This document shows, one piece after another, positions 35,129 through 44,391 of a stretch of 64,000 nucleotides of DNA. Made by a program: the position numbers and the translations under genes. The notes below the pieces were generated by a model. That model was given only the letters and a program-made list of their open reading frames with translations. It made no database searches and was not told the origin of the DNA. The stretch is from AP-15 sp963832875 (GTDB lineage Bacteria; Pseudomonadota; Alphaproteobacteria; ATCC43930; CGMCC-115725), in the NCBI GenBank assembly GCA_963832875.1, contig CAWHWB010000013.1, forward strand, positions 62,001 to 126,000. The letters are read 5' to 3'. Positions within the stretch are counted from its first letter, which is position 1; each line of letters opens with the position of its first letter.

Positions 35129-35917
35129 TCATGTCGCGCGGACCTGCATCCGGATCGGCCCCTCCGCGCGGCCGTTGATGAACTGATCGACAAACGGATT
35201 GCCGGAATGGTCGATCTCGGCCGCCGGGCCTTGCCAGATAATCCTCCCCTTGTGCAGCATGGCGATCCGATCGGCGATCTTGCGTGCGCTGACCATGTCG
35301 TGGGTAATCGAAACCGCGGTGGCGCCCAGTTCGCGCACGCATTTCAAGATCAGGTCGTTGATCACATCAGCCATGATCGGATCGAGGCCGGTGGTCGGTT
35401 CGTCGAAAAAGATGATTTCGGGGTCGGCGGCGACTGCACGGGCCAACGCCACCCGCTTTTGCATGCCGCCCGACAGCTCGGCCGGGCGCAATTCGCCGAC
35501 CTCATGGCCGAGCCCGACCGCGGCGAGCTTCGCGAGCGCGACCTCCCTTGCCACCTGCCGCTCCATGCCGCGCCCCTGGATCAGCCCGAACGCGACATTC
35601 TCCCACACCAGCAGCGAGTCGAACAGCGCGCTTCCCTGAAACAGCACGCCGAATTTCTGCAGCAGTCGCTCGCGAGCGGCACGGCCGAGGCGCACCGTTT
35701 CGGTGCCGTCGATATGGATCGATCCGGCCTCGGGGTGCAGCAGGCCGAGGATGCATTTGACCAGCACGGATTTGCCGGTCCCCGAACCGCCGATCACGAC
35801 AAGGCTCTCGCCGGCCGCGAAATCGAGATCAAGGCCGTCGAGCACGCGATTTCGGCCGAACGATTTTTCGAGCCCGCGCACGTCGATCTTGGGCGTCCCC
35901 GCGCTGTCGGCGCTCAT
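35129..35917 (-). CDS. mlaF: Phospholipid-transport ABC ATPase MlaF
   Basis: 262 residues. Walker A GGSGTGKSVLVK, signature LSGGMQKR, Walker B IIFFDEPTTGLDP and the switch His in ITHD are present; VLFQGSALFDSLLVWENVAF is typical of MlaF/Ttg2A. The ATG at 35917 is used; it lies five bases after the stop of the permease gene mlaE. Together they power lipid movement between outer and inner membranes. The substrate-binding MlaD is not encoded next to them. Confidence 0.92.
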   Translation of the reverse strand: MSADSAGTPKIDVRGLEKSFGRNRVLDGLDLDFAAGESLVVIGGSGTGKSVLVKCILGLLHPEAGSIHIDGTETVRLGRAARERLLQKFGVLFQGSALFDSLLVWENVAFGLIQGRGMERQVAREVALAKLAAVGLGHEVGELRPAELSGGMQKRVALARAVAADPEIIFFDEPTTGLDPIMADVINDLILKCVRELGATAVSITHDMVSARKIADRIAMLHKGRIIWQGPAAEIDHSGNPFVDQFINGRAEGPIRMQVRAT

Positions 35918-35921
35918 ATGG

Positions 35922-36695
35922 TCATCGCGAGAACAATGCCTGGGTGATCCCATAATCGAGGACGAGGATCAGGATCGAGGCCGAAACCACGGCATAGGTG
36001 GTCGCCTGGCCGACCCCTTGTGCCCCGCCGCGCGAATGATAACCGTGATAACAGCCCATCAGCGCGACGATAAAGCCGAAGACGGCAGCCTTGATAAGGC
36101 CTGAGACGACGTCGCTAGCCTCTAGATATTGCTGGGTGCGGGCAAGATAGGCTTGCGGGTTAAATCCGAACTTGTAGATCGCGACCAGGTAGCCCCCGAA
36201 AACGCCGATGATGTCGGCGACGAAGACCAGCAGCGGCAGTGTCACCAGCCCCGCGATCAAGCGCGGCAGCACCAAATAGCGCAATGGGTTGACGGATAAT
36301 GTCGTCAGCGCGTCGATCTGGTCGGTGACGCGCATCGTGCCGATCTCGGCGGCCATTGCAGCACCCACCCGGCCGGCGACCATCAGCCCGGCGATCACCG
36401 GGCCGAGTTCGCGGGTGACCGACAGGACGACGACGGTCGCGATCGCGCTCTCGGCGGCAAATCGGCTAAACCCGGTATAGGATTGGAGGGCTAGCACCAT
36501 GCCGGTAAAGATCGCGGTCAGGCCCACGACCGGCAGCGAGAAATAGCCGATGTCGAGCATCTGGCGCAGCATCGCTCGCGGGTAGAAAGGCGGCGAAAAC
36601 GCCGTCGCCAGGGCGGCTCCGGCGAACATCGCCAGCCGGCCGGTCGCGGCCAGAAAGCCGAGGAAGGCGGCGCCGATCGAGGCGAGAAAACTCAT
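35922..36695 (-). CDS. mlaE: Phospholipid-transport ABC permease MlaE
   Basis: 257 residues, several membrane helices. The MlaE signature is strong: GLTAIFTGMVLALQSYTGFSRF, VTRELGPVIAGLMVAGRVGAAMAAEIGTMRVTDQIDAL and CYHGYHSRGGAQGVGQATT. It overlaps the alr stop by ATGA and is followed by mlaF, so alr, mlaE and mlaF are one transcript. Confidence 0.93.
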   Translation of the reverse strand: MSFLASIGAAFLGFLAATGRLAMFAGAALATAFSPPFYPRAMLRQMLDIGYFSLPVVGLTAIFTGMVLALQSYTGFSRFAAESAIATVVVLSVTRELGPVIAGLMVAGRVGAAMAAEIGTMRVTDQIDALTTLSVNPLRYLVLPRLIAGLVTLPLLVFVADIIGVFGGYLVAIYKFGFNPQAYLARTQQYLEASDVVSGLIKAAVFGFIVALMGCYHGYHSRGGAQGVGQATTYAVVSASILILVLDYGITQALFSR

Positions 36696-37873
36696 GGTCG
36701 GACGATAGTGGTCAATCCGGCTAAGGCGCTCGGTTCGAGCACGGCGCTCGGTTCGGGCAACGCGTCCGCGGCGCGCCGATAGATCCGATGATAGCGGCGG
36801 CCAAGAGAAGTCAGGATTTCGTAGCCGATTGTCCCGGCGTCGGCGGCCGCGGCGTCGATCCCATACTCATCGCCGAGCAATTCGATGAGACCGCCGGGCC
36901 GCGCCCGCGAAGGGGCCACCGCGGAGACATCGAAGACCGCGAGATCCATCGAAACCCGGCCGAGCAATGGCACGCGCACTCCGCCGATGCGGCCCGACCC
37001 GCGATGGCTCAGCGAACGCAGCCACCCGTCCGCATAGCCGACCGCCACGGTCGCCAAGCGCCCCGCCGCAGTCATCACATGAGCGGCACCGTAGCCAACC
37101 GGCTGACCCGCGTCAACCTCCCGGATTTGCAGGATTCTTGCCATCAGACGGACGATTTGACGCATCGGATTGGGCATGCCCGGCTGCGGATTGACGCCAT
37201 AGAGCGCGGCTCCCGGCCGGACAAAATCGAAATGAAACGCGCGGCCGAGAAAAATCCCCGAGGACGCGGCTAAGCTGGCCGGCATGACGCCCAGCCGGCA
37301 CCGCGCCGCAACGAAGCGCGCGTGCTGCTGCGCATTAAGCGGGTGCTCCGGCTGGTCGGCGCAAGCGAGATGGCTGACCACCGCGCGCCAACCGATCGCA
37401 CCGGGGCGGCCCAGGCGGTCCGCCATATGGTCGAGCTCGCGCGGCGCCAAACCGAGCCGGGCCATTCCGGTGTCGACATGCAGCATCGCCGGCAATGACC
37501 CCCGCTTTGCTGCCTGCTGCTCCCATTCGCCAATTTGGCCCGGATCGTTGAGCACCGGAACGAGCCGGTGCGAGGCGAACTCCGCCGCCGAGCCGGGCGA
37601 CGGGCCGTTGAAGACGGCGATCTCGACCCCCTCGGGCAAAGCCGCGCGCAAACTCAGCGCCTCGTCGAGGCTGGCGACAAAAAAGCGCCGACACCCGGCA
37701 TCGGCGAGCGCTGTCGCGACCGCCGCAGCGCCGAGCCCATACGCGTCGGCCTTGACCACGGCGGCACAGGAAGCGGGCGCGACCAGCTGCGACAGCAAGC
37801 GCCAATTGGAGACGATCCCCGCAAGGTCGATTGCGAGCACACCTCCGGCACAGTCGGCGCGATCGATGGCCAT
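36692..37873 (-). CDS. alr: Alanine racemase
   Basis: 393 residues. The PLP-binding Lys is in VVKADAYGLGAAAVA near residue 41. HVDTGMARLGL, the second-domain Tyr region VGYADGWLRSL and LGRVSMDLAVFDV are the other conserved blocks. It makes D-alanine for the cell wall. It begins the alr-mlaE-mlaF-radA-cvpA-purF run, an order well known in Rhodospirillales; dnaB, often found upstream, is not in this window. Confidence 0.94.
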   Translation of the reverse strand: MAIDRADCAGGVLAIDLAGIVSNWRLLSQLVAPASCAAVVKADAYGLGAAAVATALADAGCRRFFVASLDEALSLRAALPEGVEIAVFNGPSPGSAAEFASHRLVPVLNDPGQIGEWEQQAAKRGSLPAMLHVDTGMARLGLAPRELDHMADRLGRPGAIGWRAVVSHLACADQPEHPLNAQQHARFVAARCRLGVMPASLAASSGIFLGRAFHFDFVRPGAALYGVNPQPGMPNPMRQIVRLMARILQIREVDAGQPVGYGAAHVMTAAGRLATVAVGYADGWLRSLSHRGSGRIGGVRVPLLGRVSMDLAVFDVSAVAPSRARPGGLIELLGDEYGIDAAAADAGTIGYEILTSLGRRYHRIYRRAADALPEPSAVLEPSALAGLTTIVRP

Positions 37874-38156
37874 AAGCGGCCCCCTGCCACCCGTCGGCAG
37901 ACGGACACGGACCGGCGTGCCGCCTGTTCAATCCGAAGGCACAGGATCATGATTCGCGCCGCTCGGCCAGTTCCTTTGCAGGCGTTCTCGCGAGTGCTGA
38001 GGGCGGCCGCTCACTTCCCGGCTGCTAAAATGCAACAGCGATGGTTCGCTGCGCCGTTGGCTACCAGCCCGAGCAGCGGGAGGAGGTGCGCTGATAGAAC
38101 CCGCGGTGAGCGGAAAGCGGCTTTTCGTCGGCGGGTTGAGGTGCGATGGTCTGGCG

Positions 38157-39174
38157 ATGGTCCCTCTCTCCGTTCTCGATCTCTCGCCGATCGTCGAAGG
38201 CGGCGACGCCGGTCAGTCGCTGCGCAATTCGCTCGACCTGGCGCGGCATGTCGAGGCGCTCGGCTACCGCCGCTTCTGGATGGCCGAGCATCACAATTTG
38301 CCCGGCATCGCCAGTGCGGCGACCGCGGTGGCGCTGGCCCATGTCGCGGCCGGCACGAACCGCATCCGGATCGGCGCCGGCGGCATCATGCTGCCGAACC
38401 ACGCACCGCTGATAATCGCCGAACAGTTCGGCACCCTCGCGGCGCTGCATCCCGGCCGGGTCGAGCTCGGTCTCGGCCGCGCGCCCGGGTCGGACCAGGT
38501 CACCGCGCGGGCGGTGCGCCGCGCCCTGCTCGGCGGCGCCGAAAACTTTCCTCAGGAAGTCGTCGAATTGATGGGCTATTTCCGCCCGGCCGAACCCGAT
38601 CAGGCGGTGCAGGCGGTTCCGGGCGCCGGGCTGGAGGTGCCGATCTGGATCTTGGGATCGAGTCTCTATGGCGCGCAGGTGGCGGCGTATCTGGGGTTGC
38701 CGTTCGCCTTCGCCTCGCATTTCGCGCCGGCGATGATGACGCAGGCGATAGCGATCTACCGCGAGCGGTTCCGTCCGTCGGCGCAGCTTGCTGTGCCCAA
38801 CATTATGCTCGGGATCACCGTCGTTGCCGCGGAGATCGGACGAGGAGGCGCGGTTCCTCTACTCGTCATTGCAGCAGTCGATGCTGAACAACCGGACCGG
38901 CCGCCGCGGCCGGGTGCCGCCGCCGGTCGCGGATTTCGCGGCGCGGCTCGACCCTTACGCCCGCGCGATCCTCGATGACGGGCTCTCCTGCGCCGTCGTC
39001 GGCGGGCCCGACACGGTCCGCCGCGGCCTCGACGATTTCATCCGCCGCACCGGCGCCGACGAACTGATGGTGACCGCCAACATCTTCGACCACGAGAAGC
39101 GCAAGCGCTCGTTCGAGATCGTCGCCGAACTGCACGGCGGGATGACGGAAGCCGCGCCCGGTCAGCAGCCCTGA
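38157..39174 (+). CDS. LLM-class flavin-dependent oxidoreductase (luciferase-like), frameshifted
   Basis: About 338 residues from the ATG at 38157; homologues start MVPLSVLDLSPI. The luciferase-like TIM barrel is shown by RFWMAEHHNLPGIASAA, IRIGAGGIMLPNHAPL and HPGRVELGLGRAPGSD. One extra T at 38835 shifts the frame; without it the text continues VVAAETDEEARFLYSSLQQS and the rest of the family. The protein should use FMNH2 supplied by a reductase for monooxygenation. Function beyond the class is unknown. Confidence 0.88.
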
Positions 39175-39233
39175 CCAAGGCGCACACCCTCGGTCGGAGG
39201 TCGGCGCCGCCGCTTAAATCTTCGCGTCCGACC

Positions 39234-39653
39234 CTAATTACTCCCCGGCCGCTTGCCGGTGCGGGCCGAAAAGCGGATCAGATATCCGTCCGGGTCCTGC
39301 ACCAGGAATTGATGCACGCCCGTTTCCACCACCCCGGTGCGATACCATTTCTGCTCCGCCCCCATGAACAGCGGCCAGTCCGCACCGGCGAGCGATGCCA
39401 AGATCGGCTCGATTGCCGGGACCCTGACCTGAAAATTCACCCCACGGCCGAGCGGGGCTTCGAGCGGCCCCGTCACCCAATTTCGGTTTCGGCCCCGCTC
39501 CTCCGGCATGATCTGGGCCCTGCCGAGGTCGAGGTAAGCGAATCCTTCATCGAGGCGGTCAAGGACCACCGTGAAGTGGCATACGTCTCGCCAGAACCGC
39601 AGGCTGTTGTGGAGATCGGCCACAAGCAGCTCAGGACCTAGGCGTTCCCACAT
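39234..39653 (-). CDS. VOC protein, bleomycin-resistance-like
   Basis: 139 residues, length typical of the one-pass-duplicated BRP/VOC binding proteins. It opens LGPELLVADLHNSLRFWRDV and ends HQFLVQDPDGYLIRFSART. The second-half Glu usually seen as a metal ligand is replaced (YLIRFS), so a binding rather than catalytic role is likely. It is antiparallel to the LLM gene. Confidence 0.82.
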   Translation of the reverse strand: MWERLGPELLVADLHNSLRFWRDVCHFTVVLDRLDEGFAYLDLGRAQIMPEERGRNRNWVTGPLEAPLGRGVNFQVRVPAIEPILASLAGADWPLFMGAEQKWYRTGVVETGVHQFLVQDPDGYLIRFSARTGKRPGSN

Positions 39654-39762
39654 AAAATTGACTACAGCAGAGAGGGAGGCAAAGTCGTGGCGACCAGGTC
39701 GCCGGCTTCCTTTGTCGCCGTCGCCGCGCGGCCCGGTCGCGGGTGCGCGCCGCGATCGGCGC

Positions 39763-41139
39763 TCAGCTCTGCGCGATCGGGTATTTGGCGAAGATCTGGT
39801 CGACCCACTTGAATGCCTTGTCGGCGGCCGCCTGCGGCGTCATCCCGCCGGTCATGATTTCGGCCCAGGCCTGCCCCCACACATGCTGGTTCTGGACCTC
39901 GGCCCAGGCCGGGTTGAAAGCCCAGAAATTCGGCACGGTCGGACCGAGGAGACCCTGTTGGACGTAAGCCACGCGGTGCGGGTCCTTGGGGTCGAGCCAC
40001 CACGGGTCGCTCTTGACGATCGACCGCATCGCCGGGATGCTCCGGGCGAGCCCGACCTTCAGATACTCGTCGTTGACCTTTGGCTGAATGAAATACTTGA
40101 GAAAGTCCTTGGCGACCTCGACGTTCTTTGCCCCTTTCGGAATCAGCGCAGTCCCGTTGCTCACCTGGCTCGGCACCGGCTTGCCGTCATTGCTGAGCGC
40201 CAGCCCCATCGTCACGATGTCGTGGTACGCCTCCGGGTTGTGCATCAGCGCCACCTCGGTCGAGATCGTGCCGTCGAGATCCATGACGATCTGCTTGGAG
40301 TGAAAGGCGTTGTTGTCGTCGGCATCGTTCCAGTTGATCGCTCCCGGCGGCACAAAGCCTTCCTTGTAGGCGGTGGTCGGATAGGTCAACGCCTTGATCG
40401 CCGCCCGGCGTACCTTGGAATCATCGAGGCGCAGTCTGCCGGCCTTTGAAACGATGTCCTGGCCGCCATAGGCGATCAGGAAATAGTTGAACAGATTGTT
40501 GGGATCGTTGCCCTGGGTGGTCAGCTGGAAACCGAGGCCATAGACGTGGCGCATGCCCTGGGCGATCAACTTCTTCTGCACGCCTTTAAAGAAATCGTAG
40601 TAAGCATCCCAGGTTTTCGGGATTTCTTCCATTTTGTAGCCGGCCTTCTCAACCATTGAGCGCCAGATATGGTTGGGCAACGTCGCGGTCGTATAGGGCA
40701 CGCCATAAAAGCTGCGCTTTTTATCGACGCTGTTGTAGCAATGGACCGAGAGCAGCGCGGTGTCGGTGAATTCCTTCTGTTGCGTCGCCACGACATCGCT
40801 AACATCGACCAGCTTCCCAGCCCAGGCTTGCAGCGCGATCAGTTCGGTCGGGCTGCTTTGATACAGGTCCGGAACCTCGCCGCTGGTCACCGCCGAAATG
40901 ATTTTCTGCCGCATCGGCGCATAGGGAACGATGCTGTAGTCGATGGTGTTGCCGCTGGCCTTCTGGTAATCGGCGACAATCTTGCGGAACGCCACATCCT
41001 CTTCCTGCACGAAGCCCTGGATCCACCACACGGTCGCGGACGTGGCCGCGGCATTGGCGACATAGGGGCGCGCCAGCACCCCGGCCGTGGCCAGGGCCAT
41101 CGACCCCTGCAGCAGCGAACGCCTCGTTGGATTGATCAT
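39763..41139 (-). CDS. ABC extracellular solute-binding protein family 1, paralogue 1
   Basis: 458 residues from the ATG at 41139. A twin-arginine-like leader (PTRRSLLQGSMALATAGVLA) precedes the mature domain ATVWWIQGFVQEEDVAFRK. The Tat-type RR and the periplasmic binding fold of sugar or oligosaccharide receptors are visible. It ends IFAKYPIAQS, as do its two neighbours. No permease or ATPase gene lies nearby. Substrate unknown, and this copy is the most divergent at the leader. Confidence 0.87.
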   Translation of the reverse strand: MINPTRRSLLQGSMALATAGVLARPYVANAAATSATVWWIQGFVQEEDVAFRKIVADYQKASGNTIDYSIVPYAPMRQKIISAVTSGEVPDLYQSSPTELIALQAWAGKLVDVSDVVATQQKEFTDTALLSVHCYNSVDKKRSFYGVPYTTATLPNHIWRSMVEKAGYKMEEIPKTWDAYYDFFKGVQKKLIAQGMRHVYGLGFQLTTQGNDPNNLFNYFLIAYGGQDIVSKAGRLRLDDSKVRRAAIKALTYPTTAYKEGFVPPGAINWNDADDNNAFHSKQIVMDLDGTISTEVALMHNPEAYHDIVTMGLALSNDGKPVPSQVSNGTALIPKGAKNVEVAKDFLKYFIQPKVNDEYLKVGLARSIPAMRSIVKSDPWWLDPKDPHRVAYVQQGLLGPTVPNFWAFNPAWAEVQNQHVWGQAWAEIMTGGMTPQAAADKAFKWVDQIFAKYPIAQS

Positions 41140-41320
41140 GGCTGCGTTTCCCTTGCTGTTGGCGCTGTGCTTTGTGCCGGCGCATTGCGGCTTGTCGGCG
41201 TTCCCGGCGAGCGTAGACGCGCAACGCGCCGGCTCAAATTCTTGTTCGCCGATCTCGCCGCGGGGGTTCGCACCCGTGACAAAGCCTGCTTGGTTCGGCG
41301 GCCGACGATGCCGCCCTCTC

Positions 41321-42700
41321 TCAACTCTGCGCGATCGGATATTTGGCAAAGATTGCCTCGCACCGCTTGAACGCTTTGTCAATCGCCGCCTCCGGCGCCA
41401 TCCCGTTGTTCATGACATCGATCATCGCGAGGCTGAAGACATGATCGGTGCTGACCTGCGCCCTTGCGGGGTTGAACACCTCGTAGGGCGGTATTGTTGG
41501 TCCCAGCACGCCCTGCCTGGTGTAGGCGTCGAGCGGTTCGTTCTTGGGATCGAGCCAGAAGCCCGGGTCATCCTTGACGATGGACGGCATCGGCGGCAGG
41601 AACCGGCCGAGCCCGGCCTTCAGATAAGCGGCGAGCACTTTCGGCTCGATCGAATATTTTAGAAATTCCGTAGCGGCCGCGAGATTTTTCGCACCTTTCG
41701 GGACTACCGCCACCGCCGGGGTGATGATGCTCGGCAGTTGCTTGCCCTCGTTGCTGAGCGGCAGGCCAAGGGTCAGGATGTCGTCATACGCCGCCTTGTC
41801 GTTCCAGAGCGCGACCTCGGTCGAGATGGTGCCGTCGAAATCCATGACTACTAGCTTTGAGTGAAAGGCGTTATTGTCGTCGTTGTCGTTCCAACTCTGC
41901 ACTCCAGGCGGAATGTAGCCTTGCTTGAAGGCGTTTGTCAGTACGGTGATCGCCTTGACCGCGGCCTCCTTGATCTGCGGGTCGTCGGTGTGCAGCCGGC
42001 CATCCGGCGTGACGATGTTTTGCCCGCCATAGGCGATATTGAAATGATCGAAGGTAAAGATCGGATCGAACCCCACAGCCCCGATCTGAAAGGAGTAGGC
42101 GAAGACGTTGCGCGTGCCCAACGCCCGCAGTTTCCCCTGCACCGGCTTGAAAAAATCGAGAAAGGCGTCCCAGGTCTTGGGGATGTCAGCGAGCTTGTAG
42201 CCGGCCTTCACGACCAGAGATTTCCAAACATGGAATGGAATCACGGCCGATCGATGCGGGATCATGTAATAGCTGCGCTTTTTCGTGACGTTGTTGTAGG
42301 CGTTGACCCCTTGCAGCGCCGTCGGGGCGAACAGCGGTTTCTGCGTCTCGATCACGTCGCTGAGGTCGACCAGCTGGTCGTTCCAGGCGCTCAGCACGCC
42401 AAAGTAATAGTCGCCGACATTGATCACGTCGGGCACGTCGCCGCTCGTCACCGCGGCGATCTCCTTCTGCCGCATCGCGGCAAACGGCACGATGCTGTAG
42501 TCGATCGTGTTGCCGCTGGCCTTCTCGTAATCGGCGACGAGCTTTTGAAATGCAATGTCTTCTTCGTGGGCGAAGCCCTGCACCCACCACACGGTCGCGG
42601 TCGTCGCCGCGGCATTGGCGACATAGGGCCGCGCCAAGCTTCCGGCCGCAATTAACCCTACCGACCCGCGCAACACCGAACGCCGGCTCAGATTTACCAT
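41321..42700 (-). CDS. ABC extracellular solute-binding protein family 1, paralogue 2
   Basis: 459 residues. The leader LSRRSVLRGSVGLIAAGSLA is identical with that of paralogue 3, and the mature protein (ATVWWVQGFAHEEDIAFQKL) is a clear homologue of both others. Binding-pocket residues differ (KSFNVFAY-type region versus VYAFGFQ in the neighbours), which suggests a different ligand. It is 181 bases from paralogue 1. Confidence 0.88.
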   Translation of the reverse strand: MVNLSRRSVLRGSVGLIAAGSLARPYVANAAATTATVWWVQGFAHEEDIAFQKLVADYEKASGNTIDYSIVPFAAMRQKEIAAVTSGDVPDVINVGDYYFGVLSAWNDQLVDLSDVIETQKPLFAPTALQGVNAYNNVTKKRSYYMIPHRSAVIPFHVWKSLVVKAGYKLADIPKTWDAFLDFFKPVQGKLRALGTRNVFAYSFQIGAVGFDPIFTFDHFNIAYGGQNIVTPDGRLHTDDPQIKEAAVKAITVLTNAFKQGYIPPGVQSWNDNDDNNAFHSKLVVMDFDGTISTEVALWNDKAAYDDILTLGLPLSNEGKQLPSIITPAVAVVPKGAKNLAAATEFLKYSIEPKVLAAYLKAGLGRFLPPMPSIVKDDPGFWLDPKNEPLDAYTRQGVLGPTIPPYEVFNPARAQVSTDHVFSLAMIDVMNNGMAPEAAIDKAFKRCEAIFAKYPIAQS

Positions 42701-42869
42701 AACCGTCTCCTTCCCCGTTGACGCCGCGCGACCCGTTCGCAGGCGCGTTCCGCTGTTTGTGTGGGAGCGGAGCTTGACGGCCGCCGGTCCGTCCGGTCCA
42801 CTGTTTTTGTCGGCCGTTCAGTGCCCGGACGGCCATTTTCGCTAACCTCCGCGCCCTCCGTTACCGCAG

Positions 42870-44249
42870 TCAACTCTGTGCTATCGGATATTTGGCGAAG
42901 ATCGCTTCGGCTTGGTTAAAAGCCTTCTCTGTCGCCGCCTCCGGCGTCATGCCGCCCCTTATGATATTCGCCTCCGCCTCACCCCAGATCTCCTGGCTCT
43001 CGATCTCGGCAACTGCCGGGTTAAAGGCCCAGAAGCTCGGCAGGGTCGGGCCGAGCAGACCCTCCCGAACATAGACCGGCCGATGCGGGTCCTTCGGATC
43101 GAGCCAAAACGGGTCGTTCTTGGCGATCGACGGCATGACCGGCAGAAACCGGCCGAGCCCCACCTTCAGATATTCGTTAACCACGTTCGGCTGGATGAAG
43201 TATTTCACGAAATCCTTGGCTACCGGAACGTTCTTAGCTCCCTGCGGGATCAAGGCGCACACAACGCCGACCTGAGCCGGCACCGGCTTACCCTCGTTGC
43301 TGAGCGGCAGGCCCATCGTCACGATGTCGTGATAATAAGCCTGCTTGTCGGCGATAATCGCGACCTCGGTCGAGATCGTGCCGTCGAAATCCATGACTAT
43401 TTGCTTGGCGTGAAAGGCGTTGTTGTCGTCAGCGTCGTTCCAGTTGATCGCGCTCGGCGGCACATAGCCCTCCTTGTAAGCCGAGGTCAAATAAGCCAGC
43501 GTCTTGATCGCCGCCTCCTTGACTTGGGGATTGTCGAAATGCGCGCGGCCGTCCTTGGTCACGATGTTCTCGCCACCATGGGCGATCAGGAAGGCGTTGA
43601 ACAGGCCGTTAGGATCGACCCCGTTGGTGGTCACCTGAAAACCGAAGGCGTAGACTTCGCGCGTGCCCTGAGCGCGCAGCTTCTGCTGCACCGGTTTGAA
43701 GAAATCGCAAAAAGCATCCCAGGTTTTCGGAATCTCGGAAATTTTGTACCCTGCCTTCTCAACCAGCGGACGCCAGATATGCGCCGGTATTACGGCGCCT
43801 AAGATCGGAACGCCGTAATAGCTACGCCGCTTCTCGACATTGTTGTAGCAATGAGCCGAGAGCAGCGCGGTGTCGCTATACTGAGATTTTTGCGTGTCTA
43901 CGACATCGGTAACATCGACGAGCTTGTCGGTCCACGCGTATTCGGCAACGATGTAGCCCGGGTTCGCGGCGGTCACGTCCGGAACGTCGCCGCTGGTGAT
44001 CGCCGAGACGATCTTCTGGCGCATCGGCGCAAATGGAATGATGCTGTAGTTGATCGTGTTGCCGCTGGCCTTTTCGTAATCCGCGATCAGCTTCCGAAAC
44101 GCGACGTCCTCCTGAACGGCGAAACCCTGGGTCCACCACACGGTCGCGGTCGTCGCCGCGGCATTGGCGACATAGGGCCGCGCCAAGCTGCCGGCCGCAA
44201 TTAACCCTACCGACCCGCGCAACACCGAACGCCGGCTCAGGTTTCCCAT
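42870..44249 (-). CDS. ABC extracellular solute-binding protein family 1, paralogue 3
   Basis: 459 residues with the same twin-arginine leader as paralogue 2 and a mature part ATVWWTQGFAVQEDVAFRKL. The lysine-rich MDFDGTISTEVA and KYFIQPNVVNEYLKVGLGRF blocks are shared with paralogue 1. It lies at the 5' end of the three-gene array and probably carries the promoter. Part of its leader DNA (44162-44249) is almost identical to 42613-42700. Confidence 0.88.
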   Translation of the reverse strand: MGNLSRRSVLRGSVGLIAAGSLARPYVANAAATTATVWWTQGFAVQEDVAFRKLIADYEKASGNTINYSIIPFAPMRQKIVSAITSGDVPDVTAANPGYIVAEYAWTDKLVDVTDVVDTQKSQYSDTALLSAHCYNNVEKRRSYYGVPILGAVIPAHIWRPLVEKAGYKISEIPKTWDAFCDFFKPVQQKLRAQGTREVYAFGFQVTTNGVDPNGLFNAFLIAHGGENIVTKDGRAHFDNPQVKEAAIKTLAYLTSAYKEGYVPPSAINWNDADDNNAFHAKQIVMDFDGTISTEVAIIADKQAYYHDIVTMGLPLSNEGKPVPAQVGVVCALIPQGAKNVPVAKDFVKYFIQPNVVNEYLKVGLGRFLPVMPSIAKNDPFWLDPKDPHRPVYVREGLLGPTLPSFWAFNPAVAEIESQEIWGEAEANIIRGGMTPEAATEKAFNQAEAIFAKYPIAQS

Positions 44250-44391
44250 TTCCGCGCTCCTTCCCGGTTGGCGCCGCGCGACCCGTTCGCGGGCGCATCG
44301 TGCCGTTTTTATCGTTATTCTGACGCGAAGCTTGCAGCCGGCCGGCCTCTCAAGTCAACGCTGCCGCCGAGCCCAGGCGGCGAAACTCCGC

